This document shows positions 42,106 through 53,400 of a stretch of 64,000 bases of DNA, piece by piece; within the stretch, counting starts at the first letter, position 1, and every line of letters begins with the position of its first letter. The notes below the pieces were generated by a model that worked only from the letters and a program-made list of their open reading frames with translations, had not been told where the DNA came from and searched no databases. Both the position numbers and the translations under genes were made by a program. Origin of the DNA: Orientallactaga sibirica (Eukaryota; Chordata; Mammalia; Rodentia; Dipodidae). Location: positions 18,517,501 to 18,581,500 of the forward strand of contig JAEOAD010000045.1 in assembly GCA_036365145.1 (NCBI GenBank). Direction: 5' to 3'.

Positions 42106-42604
42106 ATGGGCTGGGAACAGTGACGTTCGAGACATCCCCAAGCCACGAGAAAGGCATGGAATATATGTCTAGAAATAGAGGGGCTTCTCCACTCCCCCCC
42201 CAAACCACACCCTGAGCCCCTGCTGTTCCTCGTTTCTCACGCTGAGTCTGAACAGGAGTCGTCCTTTCTCCCTGGAGACTAGACCTTCAAGTGCATTCCA
42301 CGTATGTCCAGTCCAGGTTTTTCTCACTCCTCTTGGAAGACTGTCAGTTTGGAAAGAAGAACCCCTGATTCTTGGCAGGGTGCCCTTATCAGACCTGCTT
42401 CTTACAGTACCTGGGCTTCAGGACAATAAAGAGGAGTCTGGTGGGGATGAGGGGGAATTCATGAGCTGTGATGCTACAAACCTCATTGTGTGGGGCCAGG
42501 TGCCCCCCCCCAACCTACGATGCCAGACTCACTGTTGTCTTTGCCCAGTGTCAGGTACTACACCTACAGGCATTAACCCACCAAATCCCCAAAGCCACCT
42601 GTGA
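42106..42604. other. Unassigned sequence
   Basis: Nothing recognised. Confidence 0.2.
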
Positions 42605-43015
42605 GGAGGAACTGTTACTATTTCCATTGTATAGATGGGGAAAGTGAAGGGGCCTGGAGAGATGGCTTAGTGGTTAGGCGCTTGCCTGTGAAGCCTAAGG
42701 ACCCTGGTTCAAGGCTCGATTCCCCAGGACCCACGTAAGCCAGATGCACAAGGTGGCGCACGCATCTGGAGTTCATTTGCAGTGGCTGGAGGCCCTGGTG
42801 CACCCATTCTCTCTCTCTGACTGCCTCTTTCTGTCTGTCTGTCACTCCCAAATAAATAAATAAAAAATAAACAACAATAACAACAACAAAAGATGGGGAA
42901 AGTGAAGTCCAGAGAGATCAAGGACTATGCCCAATGCCACTCAGCCAGGGAGCAGCAGAGGCAGGATTCAGCACAAGCAGGCTGACTCCAGAGCCCAAGG
43001 CCTTGGTCACCCATT
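42605..43015 (-). mobile_element. MIR SINE split by a Dip SINE
   Basis: 'tttccattgtatagatgggg' before and 'gtccagagagatcaaggact', 'ccactcagccagggagcagc' after. The two halves join across the 17-bp TSD. Confidence 0.8.
42650..42890 (+). mobile_element. Dip-type SINE with 17-bp TSD
   Basis: 'agatggggaaagtgaag' at 42633-42649 and 42891-42907, exact. Core short-form, near consensus; tail (CAA)n-rich. Confidence 0.97.
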
Positions 43016-43300
43016 TCAACCCACCTGTTAAACCTCAGTTTACCCACACCTTTCATTGGCTGTTACTGAGATCAGCCTCCATTCATAACTACCTCAGGAA
43101 AGGCCAATGGGGACATGGAGGATCAGCAAGGAGCTATGCCTAGCCTCAGATCTCTCAGCTGGTAAATGGCCATGGGGGAATTCCAACTCCAGTCTGGCTC
43201 AGCTAATTGGAAGGCCCATGCTCCTCCCTTGCTGGGTCTGAGAACGCCCATGATGGAACAGCCTATAAGGAGCATTTTCTTAGAGCCAGTCATGGCGTCT
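43016..43300. other. Unassigned sequence
   Basis: Nothing recognised. Confidence 0.2.
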
Positions 43301-43314
43301 TTAGGAAACATGTA

Positions 43315-43455
43315 AGAGGAGCATCATGAGTTCCAGGCCATCCTGGGGTTACAGAATGAGTTCCAGGTCGAACTGGGCTAGAGTGAGACCCTGCTTCAAA
43401 AAACAAAACAACAACAACAAAAACAAAACCCAGAAACCAAACAAAAAAAAAAAGA
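43315..43455 (+). mobile_element. B1 SINE, 5'-truncated
   Basis: 'ggagcatcatgagttccagg' to 'gagtgagaccctgcttcaaa' and A/C-rich tail. Confidence 0.85.
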
Positions 43456-43534
43456 GCTTTTTCTTGCTAACTTTTGGTTTGGAAATTATAGATTCTCAGA
43501 GAGTTGAAAAGGCAGTGCAGAGGTTCTTCCTCCA

Positions 43535-43800
43535 TTAAGCTTTTCCTCAGTGGTTGTTTCATGTTACTTTGGGGCAATGTCTGCCTCTGGTCTTTTCACT
43601 TGGAAAGATTCATGAAGCCACTACAGCCGTCAACATACAGAACTGGTGCCGGCCGCCATTTGCAGTCACAGCCACCGCATCCTTCCACATCCCCAGCCCC
43701 CACGGCGAGGAATCTGTTGGCTATCTCTGCAACTCTTGCCACATCAAGAATATTATATAAATGGAATTGTATAACATGTTATCTGTTGGTATTGGTGTTT
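43535..43800 (-). mobile_element. Old L1M-type fragment
   Basis: 'attatataaatggaattgta' and flanking text match antisense L1 3' region. Confidence 0.5.
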
Positions 43801-43829
43801 TTTTTTTTTTTAACTCACAAAGGCTTTAT

Positions 43830-44395
43830 TTTAAAATAAACATGTGTTGAATACCTACCGTCTAGCAGACACATTTTTCAGGAATCTATCACATAAAAAT
43901 CTTTTGGTGGCAAGTGACAGAACCCAACTCAAACTACATTAGGAAAGGTGACAGACTGGCAGGGTAACTGAAAAGTCCAGAGGTGCAGCTGGCACCAATC
44001 CCGGCTGGATCAAGGGGTTTGTCAGGACGGCTTTCATCCCCATGTCTTGGCACGACTCTCCATAGTGCCTGTCCTCGCAGGCTGGCTCTCACCACTTGGC
44101 AGCACCAGTAGCTCTGGCCTCACAGCTCTCTGACAGGCCTGGAAGAAAGAACCCCCTTTCCTTGGCAAAGTCCCAGCTATGGTCCCGGCTGTCACTAGTG
44201 CCCGCCTGACCCTGGACCAGTCACCAAAGCGGGAGTAGTTTCTAGTACTCTGGTCCGCTAAATATTGGTCATGCGTCCACCATCAGCCCTGCCTACGTCA
44301 TGGGAACTGAGAAGGTATTGGAGGGGCTTAAGGAATATGTGGGGTGTCGCTACCATACGAGGGAAGGGAATATAGATGCTGGGCCTGTGGCATGG
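43830..44395. mobile_element. Old eutherian repeat, family not assigned
   Basis: 'tggtggcaagtgacagaacc', 'ggtaactgaaaagtccagag', 'ccggctggatcaaggggttt' look like a dispersed ancient mammalian repeat that I remember but cannot name. Confidence 0.4.
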
Positions 44396-44427
44396 ATGAT
44401 GTAACCTAACTGGTTTATTCTTGGACT

Positions 44428-44600
44428 GGGGAGCTGGCTCAGTGGTTAAAGGTGGTTGCTTGCAAAGCCTACCAGCCCAGGTTCAATTCCCTAGCATGCA
44501 CATAAAGCCAGGCGTTCATCTCCAGTAGTGAGACCCTGGTGCACGCATGTACACACACACACACTCATGCACATATACAAATAAATAAAAGCTATATTAT
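44428..44600 (+). mobile_element. Dip/B4-like SINE, old
   Basis: 'gactggggagctggctcagt' head, CA run, 'aaataaataaaagc' tail; internal deletion of the core. Confidence 0.8.
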
Positions 44601-45479
44601 TTTTATACTTTCAAAATAATGAAAAAAACTGGGCTCAGAAGAGCCCAAAATTAGAGTCCCGGGCCCAAAAATTGGAGTCCCAGGCTCAGGAAGCACCTCA
44701 AGCTCCCAGCTTGTAACTAGTATGCTTTCTTCCCTTCTTCCAAGCTGCCTATGCCCCCTTCCACGACCAGATGCAAAACAGAAAGGCTGTAGCCTGCAAA
44801 CAAAGCTGGGACTTTAGTTTCTGCCCCTGCCAGGCCGTGGCTTTTGGGCTCTTTGAGATTCAGCAAACTGCTACCTACTGGGGGAGGGGCTGGAGCTGAG
44901 GCCTGCAGGGAACTGCGAGCAGTTACATCCCCACAAGTGTGCAGACCCTGGCACAGACTCCTTGCGTGGGCTGCCACGTGGTTCCATCTGAGCCAGGGAA
45001 GGGACGGCTGCCGTCCAACAGTGAGAACTGGCAGATGGAACCAGTGACTCAGCCGAGGCCAGATGTGACCAGATAGAAGGGTAAACACGAAGGCCAGAGG
45101 TCAAACCTGCTTCAGTGGCCCCCTGAGCTGGGGCAGGGATGAAGGAGCCAGCCATGGCAGACAGAGGGGAGGCAGAGAGAGGGAGATGGATAGCCCCCAT
45201 CAGGCTCGGCAGAGTGCGGCAAGGAGGACAGATGGTCTCTTAAAGAAACCAGGATGCAGCAGAGCAGGCCAAGGTGGCTTTGGGACTTGGACACTCTGAC
45301 TGCGACTGGGGTCCAGCCTCCACTCTACGTAAAGTGGCCATGAGGTGTGGCAGGCCTCTCCCCATGTGTATTCACTACTGTGACCCTCATGGTTCAGAGG
45401 CATGGACCACTACCTGGGGAACAGGGAGCCCTTGTTCAGGAGCCCCCTATTCCAAAGCCTCCCGCTGATATTAGATGTA
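44601..45479. other. Unassigned GC-moderate sequence
   Basis: No recognised repeat; short overlapping frames without domains. Confidence 0.25.
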
Positions 45480-46015
45480 CTGCAGATGCTTTTTCAGTCC
45501 TATCAAGCTGGAGCCCTTTTCCTCAGGTACCGTGCAGGCCAGCTCATCCCAACTGTCTGTGACCTCCTCCAAGAGGCCCTCTCTGATCACTCCATCTGAA
45601 GTGGCTCCCTCACCCTCCAGCCCAGGACACCATTTGTTTTTTTATTTTGAGAGAGAGAATTGGCGCACCAGGGCCTCAGTCTCTGCAATTGAGCTCCAGA
45701 CGCTTGCACCACCTTGTGGGCATGTGCAATGTTGCACTTGCCTCACCTTTGTGTGTCTGGCTTGTGTGGGATCTGGAGAATTGAACATGGCTCCTTAGGC
45801 TTCACAGGCAAGTGTCTTAACCTCTAAGCCATCTCTGCAGCCCCCAGGACACCATTTTATTCTTGTAGTCTCCTTGCAGTCTGAGCTCATGTCACTTACT
45901 CACGGTTTTGTCCCCCTGCCATCATAATAAGGCTTCTGGGACAGGGGCAGGGTCTGCCTCATCCAGATCCTAGGATAGTACCAGGCACATAATAGGTGCT
46001 AGGTACAAATGTGTG
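45480..46015 (+). mobile_element. L2 LINE 3' region split by Dip SINE
   Basis: 'gacctcctccaagaggccct', 'ctctgatcactccatctgaa', and after the SINE 'agtaccaggcacataatagg' plus 'tgctaggtacaaatgtgtga': classic L2 3' end. Confidence 0.75.
45635..45843 (-). mobile_element. Dip-type SINE, subfamily C, with TSD
   Basis: 'cccaggacaccattt' at about 45623 and 45843 brackets it. Core 'ccaccttgtgggcatgtgca' and 'cttgcctcacctttgtgtgt'. Confidence 0.95.
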
Positions 46016-46930
46016 ACCTGCGTCTTCCCAGGCCGGGGGAGAGCAGGCAGTCTTCCTGTTGCCAGATCTGCTTTTCTGCTTACTACTTGCCATGGTCTCA
46101 GTGGGGCTCCCAAAATTGGGAAGAGAGCATTTATGAGGGAATCAGCTCTGTCTTTATCACTGTGTCCAGTTAACTCACAGGGGTCCTGGGGTAGACCTCA
46201 TTATCTGAGGAAGCTGGCAAAGAAAGGACCCGTGCCATGCCAACATGTGACTTCAGAGCAAAGGCTAGCACTGGGCTGCCTGCCCCCAGGACCTGCCACT
46301 CTAAGGACCCATCGAAGGCATGTCTCTGACCCTGTCGGTTCTCATGCCAGGAAAGCCACAGGGGTCCTGAGCTGACCACAAGGCGAAGGCAGTGGTAAAC
46401 TGGGACCTCTAAAGATGGTCAGGTCATGGGAGCTTGGCCAATAGTAAGTTCAGGATCTTGGCACTAGAAGGGCATCCTGGGTTATTCCCATGGGCCCTTG
46501 GTGCAATCACACGTGTCCTGTAAGGGGGAGGCATTGAGAGACTTAAGAATAGGAGGCAAGGTGGTAACAGAAGCAGGGGCTTGGAATGATGTCAGGAAGG
46601 GTTTGAACCAAAGGCACAGGTGGCCCTAGAGGCTGACAGAGGCCCGGAAGCCAATCCTCCATGGAGACCCAAAAATCAGTAGGATCTGCCAATGCCATGA
46701 AATGAGCTAATGAGGCTGATTTGGGAAGCCTGGTTCCCAGAAGTACAAGGGAATAAATCTGTGCCATTTAAGAAGTCACCAAGAAAAAATATTTCAGTTC
46801 TGCAAGATGAAAAAGTCCTGGAGATCTATGACTCAATAAGATCAATATGCTTAAGCCAGTTGATCTAGACACTTAAAGTGGATACAGTGACCAGTTGTAT
46901 GTTATGAGGAGTTTTTCTGCAATCCTTTCA
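46016..46930. other. Unassigned sequence
   Basis: No recognised repeat or gene; 120-codon frame at 46013-46375 lacks a domain. Confidence 0.25.
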
Positions 46931-46934
46931 TGAT

Positions 46935-47285
46935 TTTTTTATTTTGAGAAAGACTCTTGTCCTGTAGCTTAGGCTGCCCTCAGATGTTCAGTGTTCTGGG
47001 TACTGGGATTATAGTAGTGGGCCACTATGCTCTCACAGTTTTGTTTTGTTTTTTTGTTTGCTTTGTTTTGTTTTTGAGGCAGGGTCTTATGTAGCTCAGA
47101 ATGGCCTCAAACTTAATGTGTTGCTGAGGATGTCCTTGAACTTCTGATCTTTTTGCCTTCACATTCTGAGTTCTGGGATTGCAGACACGCCACCATACGT
47201 GGGTTGAGGTGGTACTGGGGACTGAACCGAGACTTCATGCACACTAGGTAAGTGTTCTGCCCATTGAACTATATCTCTAGCTCCC
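46935..47285 (-). mobile_element. B1 and B1-ID composite SINEs, old
   Basis: 46935-47035 reverse B1 ('ttttgagaaagactcttgtc'); 47060-47285 reverse B1 followed by ID text ('cacactaggtaagtgttctg'). Confidence 0.65.
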
Positions 47286-47289
47286 ACAT

Positions 47290-47507
47290 TTTTTACAGTT
47301 GTAGTTATTCATCCATTTACATGTGTGTATGTATGTGTACGTGTATTAAGGAGAGCACATGTGTTGAGGGCAGAGGAATTGTCTGTGCCACTGCAGATGA
47401 GTCTGGCCGGTGAGCAGCTTTACCTGGATACTGGGGAGTTGAATCCAGGCTGATAAGCTTTGCAAACAAATGATTTAATTGCTGAGCCATCACCCCAGCC
47501 CTCCCAC
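47290..47507 (-). mobile_element. Dip-type SINE, old, TG-rich tail
   Basis: 'catgtgtgtatgtatgtgta' replaces the GA run; head 'gagccatcaccccagccctc'. Confidence 0.7.
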
Positions 47508-47572
47508 ATTAAAAAATATATATATCTCCTAGAGTTAGTCCCTTGCCACTTGGGACATGGTTCTGTGTGCTT

Positions 47573-47763
47573 TTTAAAAAATATCTTATTTATTTATGTT
47601 TGAGCAAAGAGATACAGGCAGAGAGAAAGATAGCATGGGCATGCCAGGCCCACCAGACACTGCAAATGAACTCAGACCCATGTGCCACGCTGAGCATCTG
47701 GCTTACATGAGTCATTATGCTTTGCAGACAAGTGCCTTAACTACTGAGCCATCTCTCCATCCC
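47573..47763 (-). mobile_element. Dip-type SINE
   Basis: 'atcttatttatttatgtttg' tail, deletion in the tRNA-like part, head 'gagccatctctccatcccat'. Confidence 0.85.
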
Positions 47764-47789
47764 ATGAATATCTTTTATTTTCTATTTTT

Positions 47790-47972
47790 AAAGTATTTTT
47801 ATTTCTTTATGTTAGAGAGAGGGGGGGACTATGGGTATTCCAAAAGAACTCAAGATGTATGCACCACTTTGTGGGTGTGGCTTTATGTAGATACTGTGGA
47901 ATCAAACCTGGACTGGCCCAGCCCAGCTTTGCAAGTAAGCACCTTTAACTCCTCAGCCAGCTCCAACCCATA
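47790..47972 (-). mobile_element. Dip-type SINE, old
   Basis: 'agtatttttatttctttatg' tail, core 'gatgtatgcaccactttgtg', head 'cagccagctccaaccc'. Confidence 0.8.
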
Positions 47973-47984
47973 ATTATCTTTTTA

Positions 47985-48012
47985 ATATTTTATTTTTATT
48001 TATTTATTTGAC

Positions 48013-48050
<38 letters not shown>

Positions 48051-48200
48051 TGGGCGTGCCAGGACATCCAACCATTGCAAATGAACTCCAGATGCATGCG
48101 CCCCTTGTGCATCTGGTTAACATGGGTCCTGGGGAATCTAACCTGGGTCCTTTGGCTTTGCAGGCAAATGCCTTAACTGCTAAGCCATCCCTTCAGCCCT
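47985..48200 (-). mobile_element. Dip-type SINE
   Basis: 'ttttatttatttatttgaca' tail and long GA run; head 'taagccatcccttcagccct'. With its neighbours, a run of four minus-strand copies. Confidence 0.92.
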
Positions 48201-48529
48201 ACTTCTTTTTAAATTATTTTATTTTTAAATTTTTATTTATTTGACACAGGAGATTTTTTTAATTAAAAAAAAGTCACTCAATTTTTGGTAGTTTGTGACA
48301 GTGGCTACAAGAAACAAATATCGCCAGCTTAAAACTGACCGAATTCAGTGACATGGAGTTTGTGTTTGTTCCGCACGGCCTTTTTCCAGCACAAGCCTCC
48401 TGTGTGCATGGAGGGACATATCACCAAGGAGCCAGCTCTGTGTAACTCACTTGCTGGATGGACACAATGAGATTCTGGGCTGGTGCACACACTGACACTT
48501 CCTCCTACCCATGTTCCTAGGAGGTGATT

Positions 48530-48655
48530 CCTGCCATGATTCCCAAGTTCCCAGAAAGAAACTGGAGCTAACAAGAGGCAAGGTGACTTGCCCAAGGTCA
48601 CAAAGCAAACAGCAAAGCTGGGAGATGAACACCAAATATTTAATCACTGCATGGC
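48530..48655 (-). mobile_element. MIR SINE
   Basis: 'aactggagctaacaagaggc' then 'aaggtgacttgcccaaggtc' and 'aaagctgggagatgaacacc'. Confidence 0.8.
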
Positions 48656-49865
48656 TTCGGGCAGATTTGGCCAGCATCTCATAGCCCCAGGTACAATAGG
48701 TGTTTAGTTGCCCAAATACTGCCTTTCAGCCACTCATAAAGGAGGCTACAATTGCCTGCCTTCTCGGTTTGTAACCAGGCAATCTCTTCCAGTTAATCAT
48801 AGACCAGCAAGTCTCATTCTGTCCCGATAACACCCACAAGTAATCTGAGATTGCCTGGAAAAGTACAGAAAAATGAGCTAACTCATTCTCTCTGCAGTTC
48901 TTGAAGGCCCCAGAGTGTAGCCTGAGATTGTGGGTGGGGTGCAAACCAATGCTGGGGGAGCTGGGCCTTGCCTGTGAAGGGGCCCTGCTGGGCTGGCACT
49001 AAATTTGCTATCATTTCTTATTGGTGCCAAACATTTAAATACCAGATTTCTTTGCTGAAATCAGAAGCCAGGACAGCATTCTACTCTGTGTAAGTCAGGG
49101 TAGGGCTGGGCTCTGCCACAGTAACTACACCTGAAAGTCTCAGGCCTGTCACACTGATGTCTCACATACCATAGCAGTTACCTTCTCATTGCTGGAGCCA
49201 AACACCCCCAGGGTCAGCAGGGAAAGAAGAGACAGGAAAAGGGCTTGTGGCTGTTATGTAGCATAAACATGTGACTGATTCTCACTCACGTTTCATCAAC
49301 TGCAACCAAAGGAAATAAGCACAGGCTTGTGGCGACTGGCTCCACTAACTATGATTCTGGGGAACCTTCGTCTACCACACCTTCCCATTTGATGACAAGT
49401 CACTGGATCAGAATGAGCCTTGCCCCTCTGAGGATTGCCGTGGATCAGTGTTCAGGATGTGCAACCCTATTCCAGGAGGCGTCATTCACAGTGTAGTTTC
49501 TGTGCTTGGTGCTTGATGTAACTGTGCAGTTTACCATCTATAGGACTGTCCATAGCTACCCTTCTCTCCCTATAGGGGTAAACGTATTCTAGTTCTCCAG
49601 TTCCTGGCTGACTTCTTCATGGATGTCCCTGGAATATTTCAGCACTGTCCTCTACCTTAGAACCATTAAGTGGATCCAAATTGAATGCCAAGTCCCCATC
49701 CACATCAGCTTCTTAAAGGATAACGTAGAAACTTCTTTATGAGGCATTCAAAGGGTTTACAAATGGCCCAGCTTCATTTTTCGGTAGCATCTGTCCTACC
49801 CTCAAACCTCCATCCCCAGGTATGGTAGTCATTCATTCCCAAGGTGAGTTAGATGACGGAACCCT
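48656..49865. other. Long single-copy-like stretch
   Basis: No recognised repeats over about 1.2 kb, one of the least repetitive parts of the window. No convincing exon: no long frame with domain text. Confidence 0.35.
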
Positions 49866-49869
49866 TGGG

Positions 49870-50050
49870 GAGCTCTATGAAATAAATTACTTGAGAAAAT
49901 GAGTCACACTGGATCCCACCGAAGGCTCTGTTTGAAGCTCTGACAGGTTCAGCAGTGACAAATGCAATTAAAGTTGGTTTAACCCAGCATTTGCTAACTT
50001 GTGTCCTAACTTAATGCTAAGTTAAATGGAACTGATGGCATTTCCAGAGG
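49870..50050. promoter_or_regulatory. Candidate conserved noncoding element
   Basis: Contains an AP-1 type 'tgagtca' (near 49901), 'aataaattac', 'tgcaattaaag' and 'gctaagttaaatgg' in repeat-free sequence. Inference only. Confidence 0.3.
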
Positions 50051-50246
50051 AGAAATGTCCATCTACCCAGTACATCTGACCATGTGTTTGTAGCCACACC
50101 ATCTTCTCTTCTGTCCTTGTCCTTCAAGCCAGCTTAACAACTCCTAGGCATCCTTCAAATACCCTCGTGGCCTGTGTCACTGGATAGTTAGCTTTTTGTC
50201 AGGATCCCTTACCCACAACGTCTGCAGAACAAAACTCCAGACCAGG

Positions 50247-50457
50247 CTGGGGAAATGGCTTAGTGGTTAAGGTGCTTGCCTGTGAAGCCTAAGGACCCCG
50301 GTTCAGTTCCCCAGGACCCACGCAAGCCAGATGCACAAGAGGGCGCATGCGTCTAGAGTTTGTTTGCAGTAGCTAGAGGCCCTGGCATGCCCATTCTCTC
50401 TTTCTCTCTGCCTCTTCCTCTCTCTCTCTCTCTAAATAAACTATTAAAAAAAAAAAA
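50247..50457 (+). mobile_element. Dip-type SINE with TSD
   Basis: 'aacaaaactccag' at about 50228-50240 and again at about 50459-50471. Core 'cacaagagggcgcatgcgtc'. Confidence 0.95.
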
Positions 50458-50640
50458 AAACAAAACTCCAGGCCTCTGAAGCCATAGACCATGCTGCCTC
50501 CTCTCTGGCTCCCAGGAGCCTCCATGATCCTGTCCCTAAAAGGGAAAACAGTTGTAGACCCTGGCACTCACCCCATTGTTCTATCTTTCTCCTTCCCCAG
50601 AGTCTGAAGGACACTGGAGCCTCTTGGAATTATTAGATCC

Positions 50641-50735
50641 AATCCAGAGCTGGAGATGTAGTTCTGTATTAGAGCATTTGCCTGGCCTATGTCCCTGGAC
50701 AAATCCCCATCCTTACAAAAAAAAAAAAAAAAAAA
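50641..50735 (+). mobile_element. ID SINE
   Basis: 'ccagagctggagatgtagtt', 'agagcatttgcctggcctat', then A22. Confidence 0.8.
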
Positions 50736-50741
50736 AAGTAG

Positions 50742-50900
50742 GTTGTGGTGGTGCATGAATTTAATTGCAGCACTCAGGAGGCTGAGGGTGGAGGGTCACT
50801 GTGAGTTCAAGGCCAGCCTGAGACTACATAGTGAATTCTAGGTCAGCCTGGGCTAGAGGGAGACCCACCTGGAAAACAACAACAACAACAACAACAAAAA
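50742..50900 (+). mobile_element. B1 SINE, 5' end altered
   Basis: 'ggttgtggtggtgcatgaat' to 'gggagacccacctggaaaac', then (AAC)n. Confidence 0.9.
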
Positions 50901-50929
50901 ATTAGGAATTTATTTGTTCAGTCTAGCCT

Positions 50930-51060
50930 TCCTTCATTCAGCGCGCGCTTCTAGAGTTTGTATTCATGTACCAGGCACTGTTTTGGTCACTGGGGAAATG
51001 TTAGACAAAGGTTCTCCTCTCACATGCACTTCAGGAAGCAGACACTAAATATATTGGGGT
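50930..51060. mobile_element. Old repeat (L2/MIR3-like)
   Basis: 'ttcatgtaccaggcactgtt' with 'ttggtcactggggaaatgtt' is a common ancient-repeat motif; family uncertain. Confidence 0.4.
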
Positions 51061-51125
51061 GAGTCAGGTAATCCATCTGTGACAAAGATCATACTGAGCC
51101 AAGAGGGTAAAGAAGACAGAGGGGC

Positions 51126-51345
51126 AGGCTGGAGAGATATCTCAGTGGTTAGAGGCAATTTGCTTGCAAAGCCTGATGGCTCAGGTTCAATTCCCTAGTA
51201 CCCACATATAGCCAGATGCACAAAATAGTGCATGCATCTGGAGTTTGTTTATAGTGGCTAGAGGACCTGGCACACCTATCTCCGCCTCTATTCCCCTCCT
51301 TATGTGTGTGTGTCTTTCTGTCTGCTTGAAAATAAATAAATAATT
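51126..51345 (+). mobile_element. Dip-type SINE
   Basis: 'gcaggctggagagatatctc' head to 'aaataaataaataatttttt'. Confidence 0.9.
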
Positions 51346-51346
51346 T

Positions 51347-51538
51347 TTTTTTAAATTATTGGAGAGAGAGATAGAGAGTGAGTGAGAATGGGTGGGCCAG
51401 GGCCTCTAGCCGTTGCAAATGAACTCCAGACTCATGCACCACCTTGTGTGTCTGGATTATGTGGGACCTGGAAAATCGAACCTGGGTCCTTAGGCTTTGC
51501 AGGCATGCACCTTAACCGCTAAGCCATCTCTCCAGCCC
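51347..51538 (-). mobile_element. Dip-type SINE, inverted to its neighbour
   Basis: GA run and 'gtgggccagggcctctagcc', head 'taagccatctctccagccca'. Forms an inverted pair with 51126-51345. Confidence 0.92.
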
Positions 51539-51567
51539 AATAAATTATTTTTAAAAAAACAGTATAG

Positions 51568-51722
51568 GAGCTGGGCGTGGTGGCACACTCCTTTAATCCC
51601 AGCACTCGGGAGGCAGAAGTAGGAGGATCGCCATGAGTTTGAGGCCACCCTGAGACTACAGAGTTAATTCCAGGTCAGCCTAGGCTAGAGCGAGACCTTA
51701 CCTTGAACCCCCCCAAAAAAAA
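51568..51722 (+). mobile_element. B1 SINE
   Basis: 'gagctgggcgtggtggcaca' to 'cgagaccttaccttgaaccc'. Confidence 0.95.
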
Positions 51723-51733
51723 ACAGTATGGGG

Positions 51734-51968
51734 GGGCTGGAGAGATGGCTTAGCAATCAAGGCGCTTGCTTGCAAAGTCAAAGGACCCAGATTCAATTCC
51801 CCAGGACTCACGTAAGCCAGATGCACAAAGAGGCGCACACATCTGGAGTTCGTTTGCCATGGCTAGAGGCCCTGGCTTGCCATTCTCTCTTTCTCTCTCT
51901 CTCACTCCCTGCCTATTCCTCTCTCTCTCTCTCAAATAAATACATAAATAAATAATTTTTTTTAAAAA
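51734..51968 (+). mobile_element. Dip-type SINE
   Basis: 'ggggctggagagatggctta' head, 'gcacaaagaggcgcacacat' core, 'aaatacataaataaataatt' tail. Confidence 0.93.
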
Positions 51969-52600
51969 GAGTATAGAGGGTTAGTGAGGTCCAGTGGCCT
52001 TTGCACAAGGCCACATTGAGCAGAGATCCAATGAGAGAGGCACATGGGTTCCAGGACCTCCCAAAATGGAAGTCTGCATAGAAGCCTGCAGTCCCCCTGT
52101 GGCTGAGGTATCTTATTAAGGGGTGCCTGACAGAGAGAGCAGTGAGGGAAGGAAGAGCTGGGGCATGGCTGGGGAGATCGGACAGAACCTGAAGGCAGAG
52201 CTCTGGAGAAGGCTGGGATTTTCCCAGCAGCATCATGGAGAACAGAGGTGACATCAAAAGTGGCGAATTCCTCCCTTTTCTCAGCCTGATGATGGCTATG
52301 CATCACCCAGGGTCATGACTGAGGCTGTTTGTTAATGAGACCCAGGCCAGCCCACTGCCAGGCTGCTCTCTTCCTTCCAGACCCCACAATCACTCCTCTC
52401 CAGGGACAAGAAGCAGTAGACACATTGATGGGCCCATGTTACAGGTAACAAAACTGGGGTGACCAGCAGGGCCCCTGGGACCTGAAGGTGTACATCTTGC
52501 CTCAGGAAGCCAGTTGTTGGTACCCACCAAGAGATGCTCAGTGGGCAGAAATAAAGAGCCAGGCAGCTTGGTGCCAGCTGGGATTTGGTTGTATTTTGTC
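51969..52600. other. Unassigned sequence
   Basis: No repeat recognised except a C11 run near 52602; frames up to 114 codons lack domains. Confidence 0.25.
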
Positions 52601-52770
52601 ACGCCCCCCCCCCACACCCTGAGGTTCATGGGTTGAATGTTATGTCCTTCAGGAGGCTGCAGGACCTTTAAGGGATGGGGCTTAGTGGGAAAGGGTGTGC
52701 TCCTCAGAAGGATTGAGGTGGACCCTGGTTCGTTCTCAAGAGAAAGAGTTGTTACAGAACTCTGAATGTG

Positions 52771-53004
52771 GGTTGGAGAGATGGCTTAGTGGTTAAGGCG
52801 CCTGCCTGCATAGCCTAAGGACCCATGTTCAACTCCAGATCCCATGGAAGCCAGATGCACAAAGGTGAGGCAAGGGAAAGATCGTACATGCCCACTAGGT
52901 GGCGCAAGCATCTGGAGTTTGATTGCAATGGCTGAGGCCCTGGCGTGACAATTCTCTCCCTCCCTCTCTCTTGCTTTTTCTAAAAAGTAAAAATAAAAAC
53001 AAAT
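52771..53004 (+). mobile_element. Dip-type SINE, subfamily C, with TSD
   Basis: Core 'catgcccactaggtggcgca' and 'tgattgcaatggctgaggcc'. 'ctgaatgtg' precedes it (52762-52770) and follows it (53005-53013). Confidence 0.95.
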
Positions 53005-53014
53005 CCTGAATGTG

Positions 53015-53195
53015 ACTTTTTAGAAGATTTATTTATTTACTTATTTATTTGAGATAGAGAGAGACAGATAGAGAAATGAACTCCAGATGCATGCACCACC
53101 ATGTACATCTGGCTTACGTGGGACCTGGAGAATCAAACCTGGGTCCTTAGGCTTCACAGGCATGGACGTTAACCACTAAGCCATCTCTCCAGCCC
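53015..53195 (-). mobile_element. Dip-type SINE inside the same LTR
   Basis: Tail 'tttatttatttacttattta', head 'taagccatctctccagcccc'. The target 'ctgaatgtgact' is repeated again at 53196, so two SINEs used almost the same site. Confidence 0.95.
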
Positions 53196-53400
53196 CTGAA
53201 TGTGACTCTTAAACCTGTTTGGTCTTCATTTCTGGCAAGGGGATTTCTTCCCTCTCATTTTGACACCATCTGGACCTTGCAAAGTCAAGCTGGGGCCTAT
53301 ACCACACCCCTGAGCCTGCAGAATTGTGGGCTAAATAAACCTCTTTTCCTTGCAGTCTGCCTGAGGTATCTCATTATACCTGAACACAAGGCACATGACT

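Larger units (their letters stand above)
52625..53400 (+). mobile_element. MaLR-type LTR split by two Dip SINEs
   Basis: 'gggatggggcttagtgggaa', then after the SINEs 'tgagcctgcagaattgtggg', 'ctaaataaacctcttttcct' and 'gaggtatctcattatacctg'. This matches the MaLR LTR layout with its poly-A signal. Confidence 0.7.
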
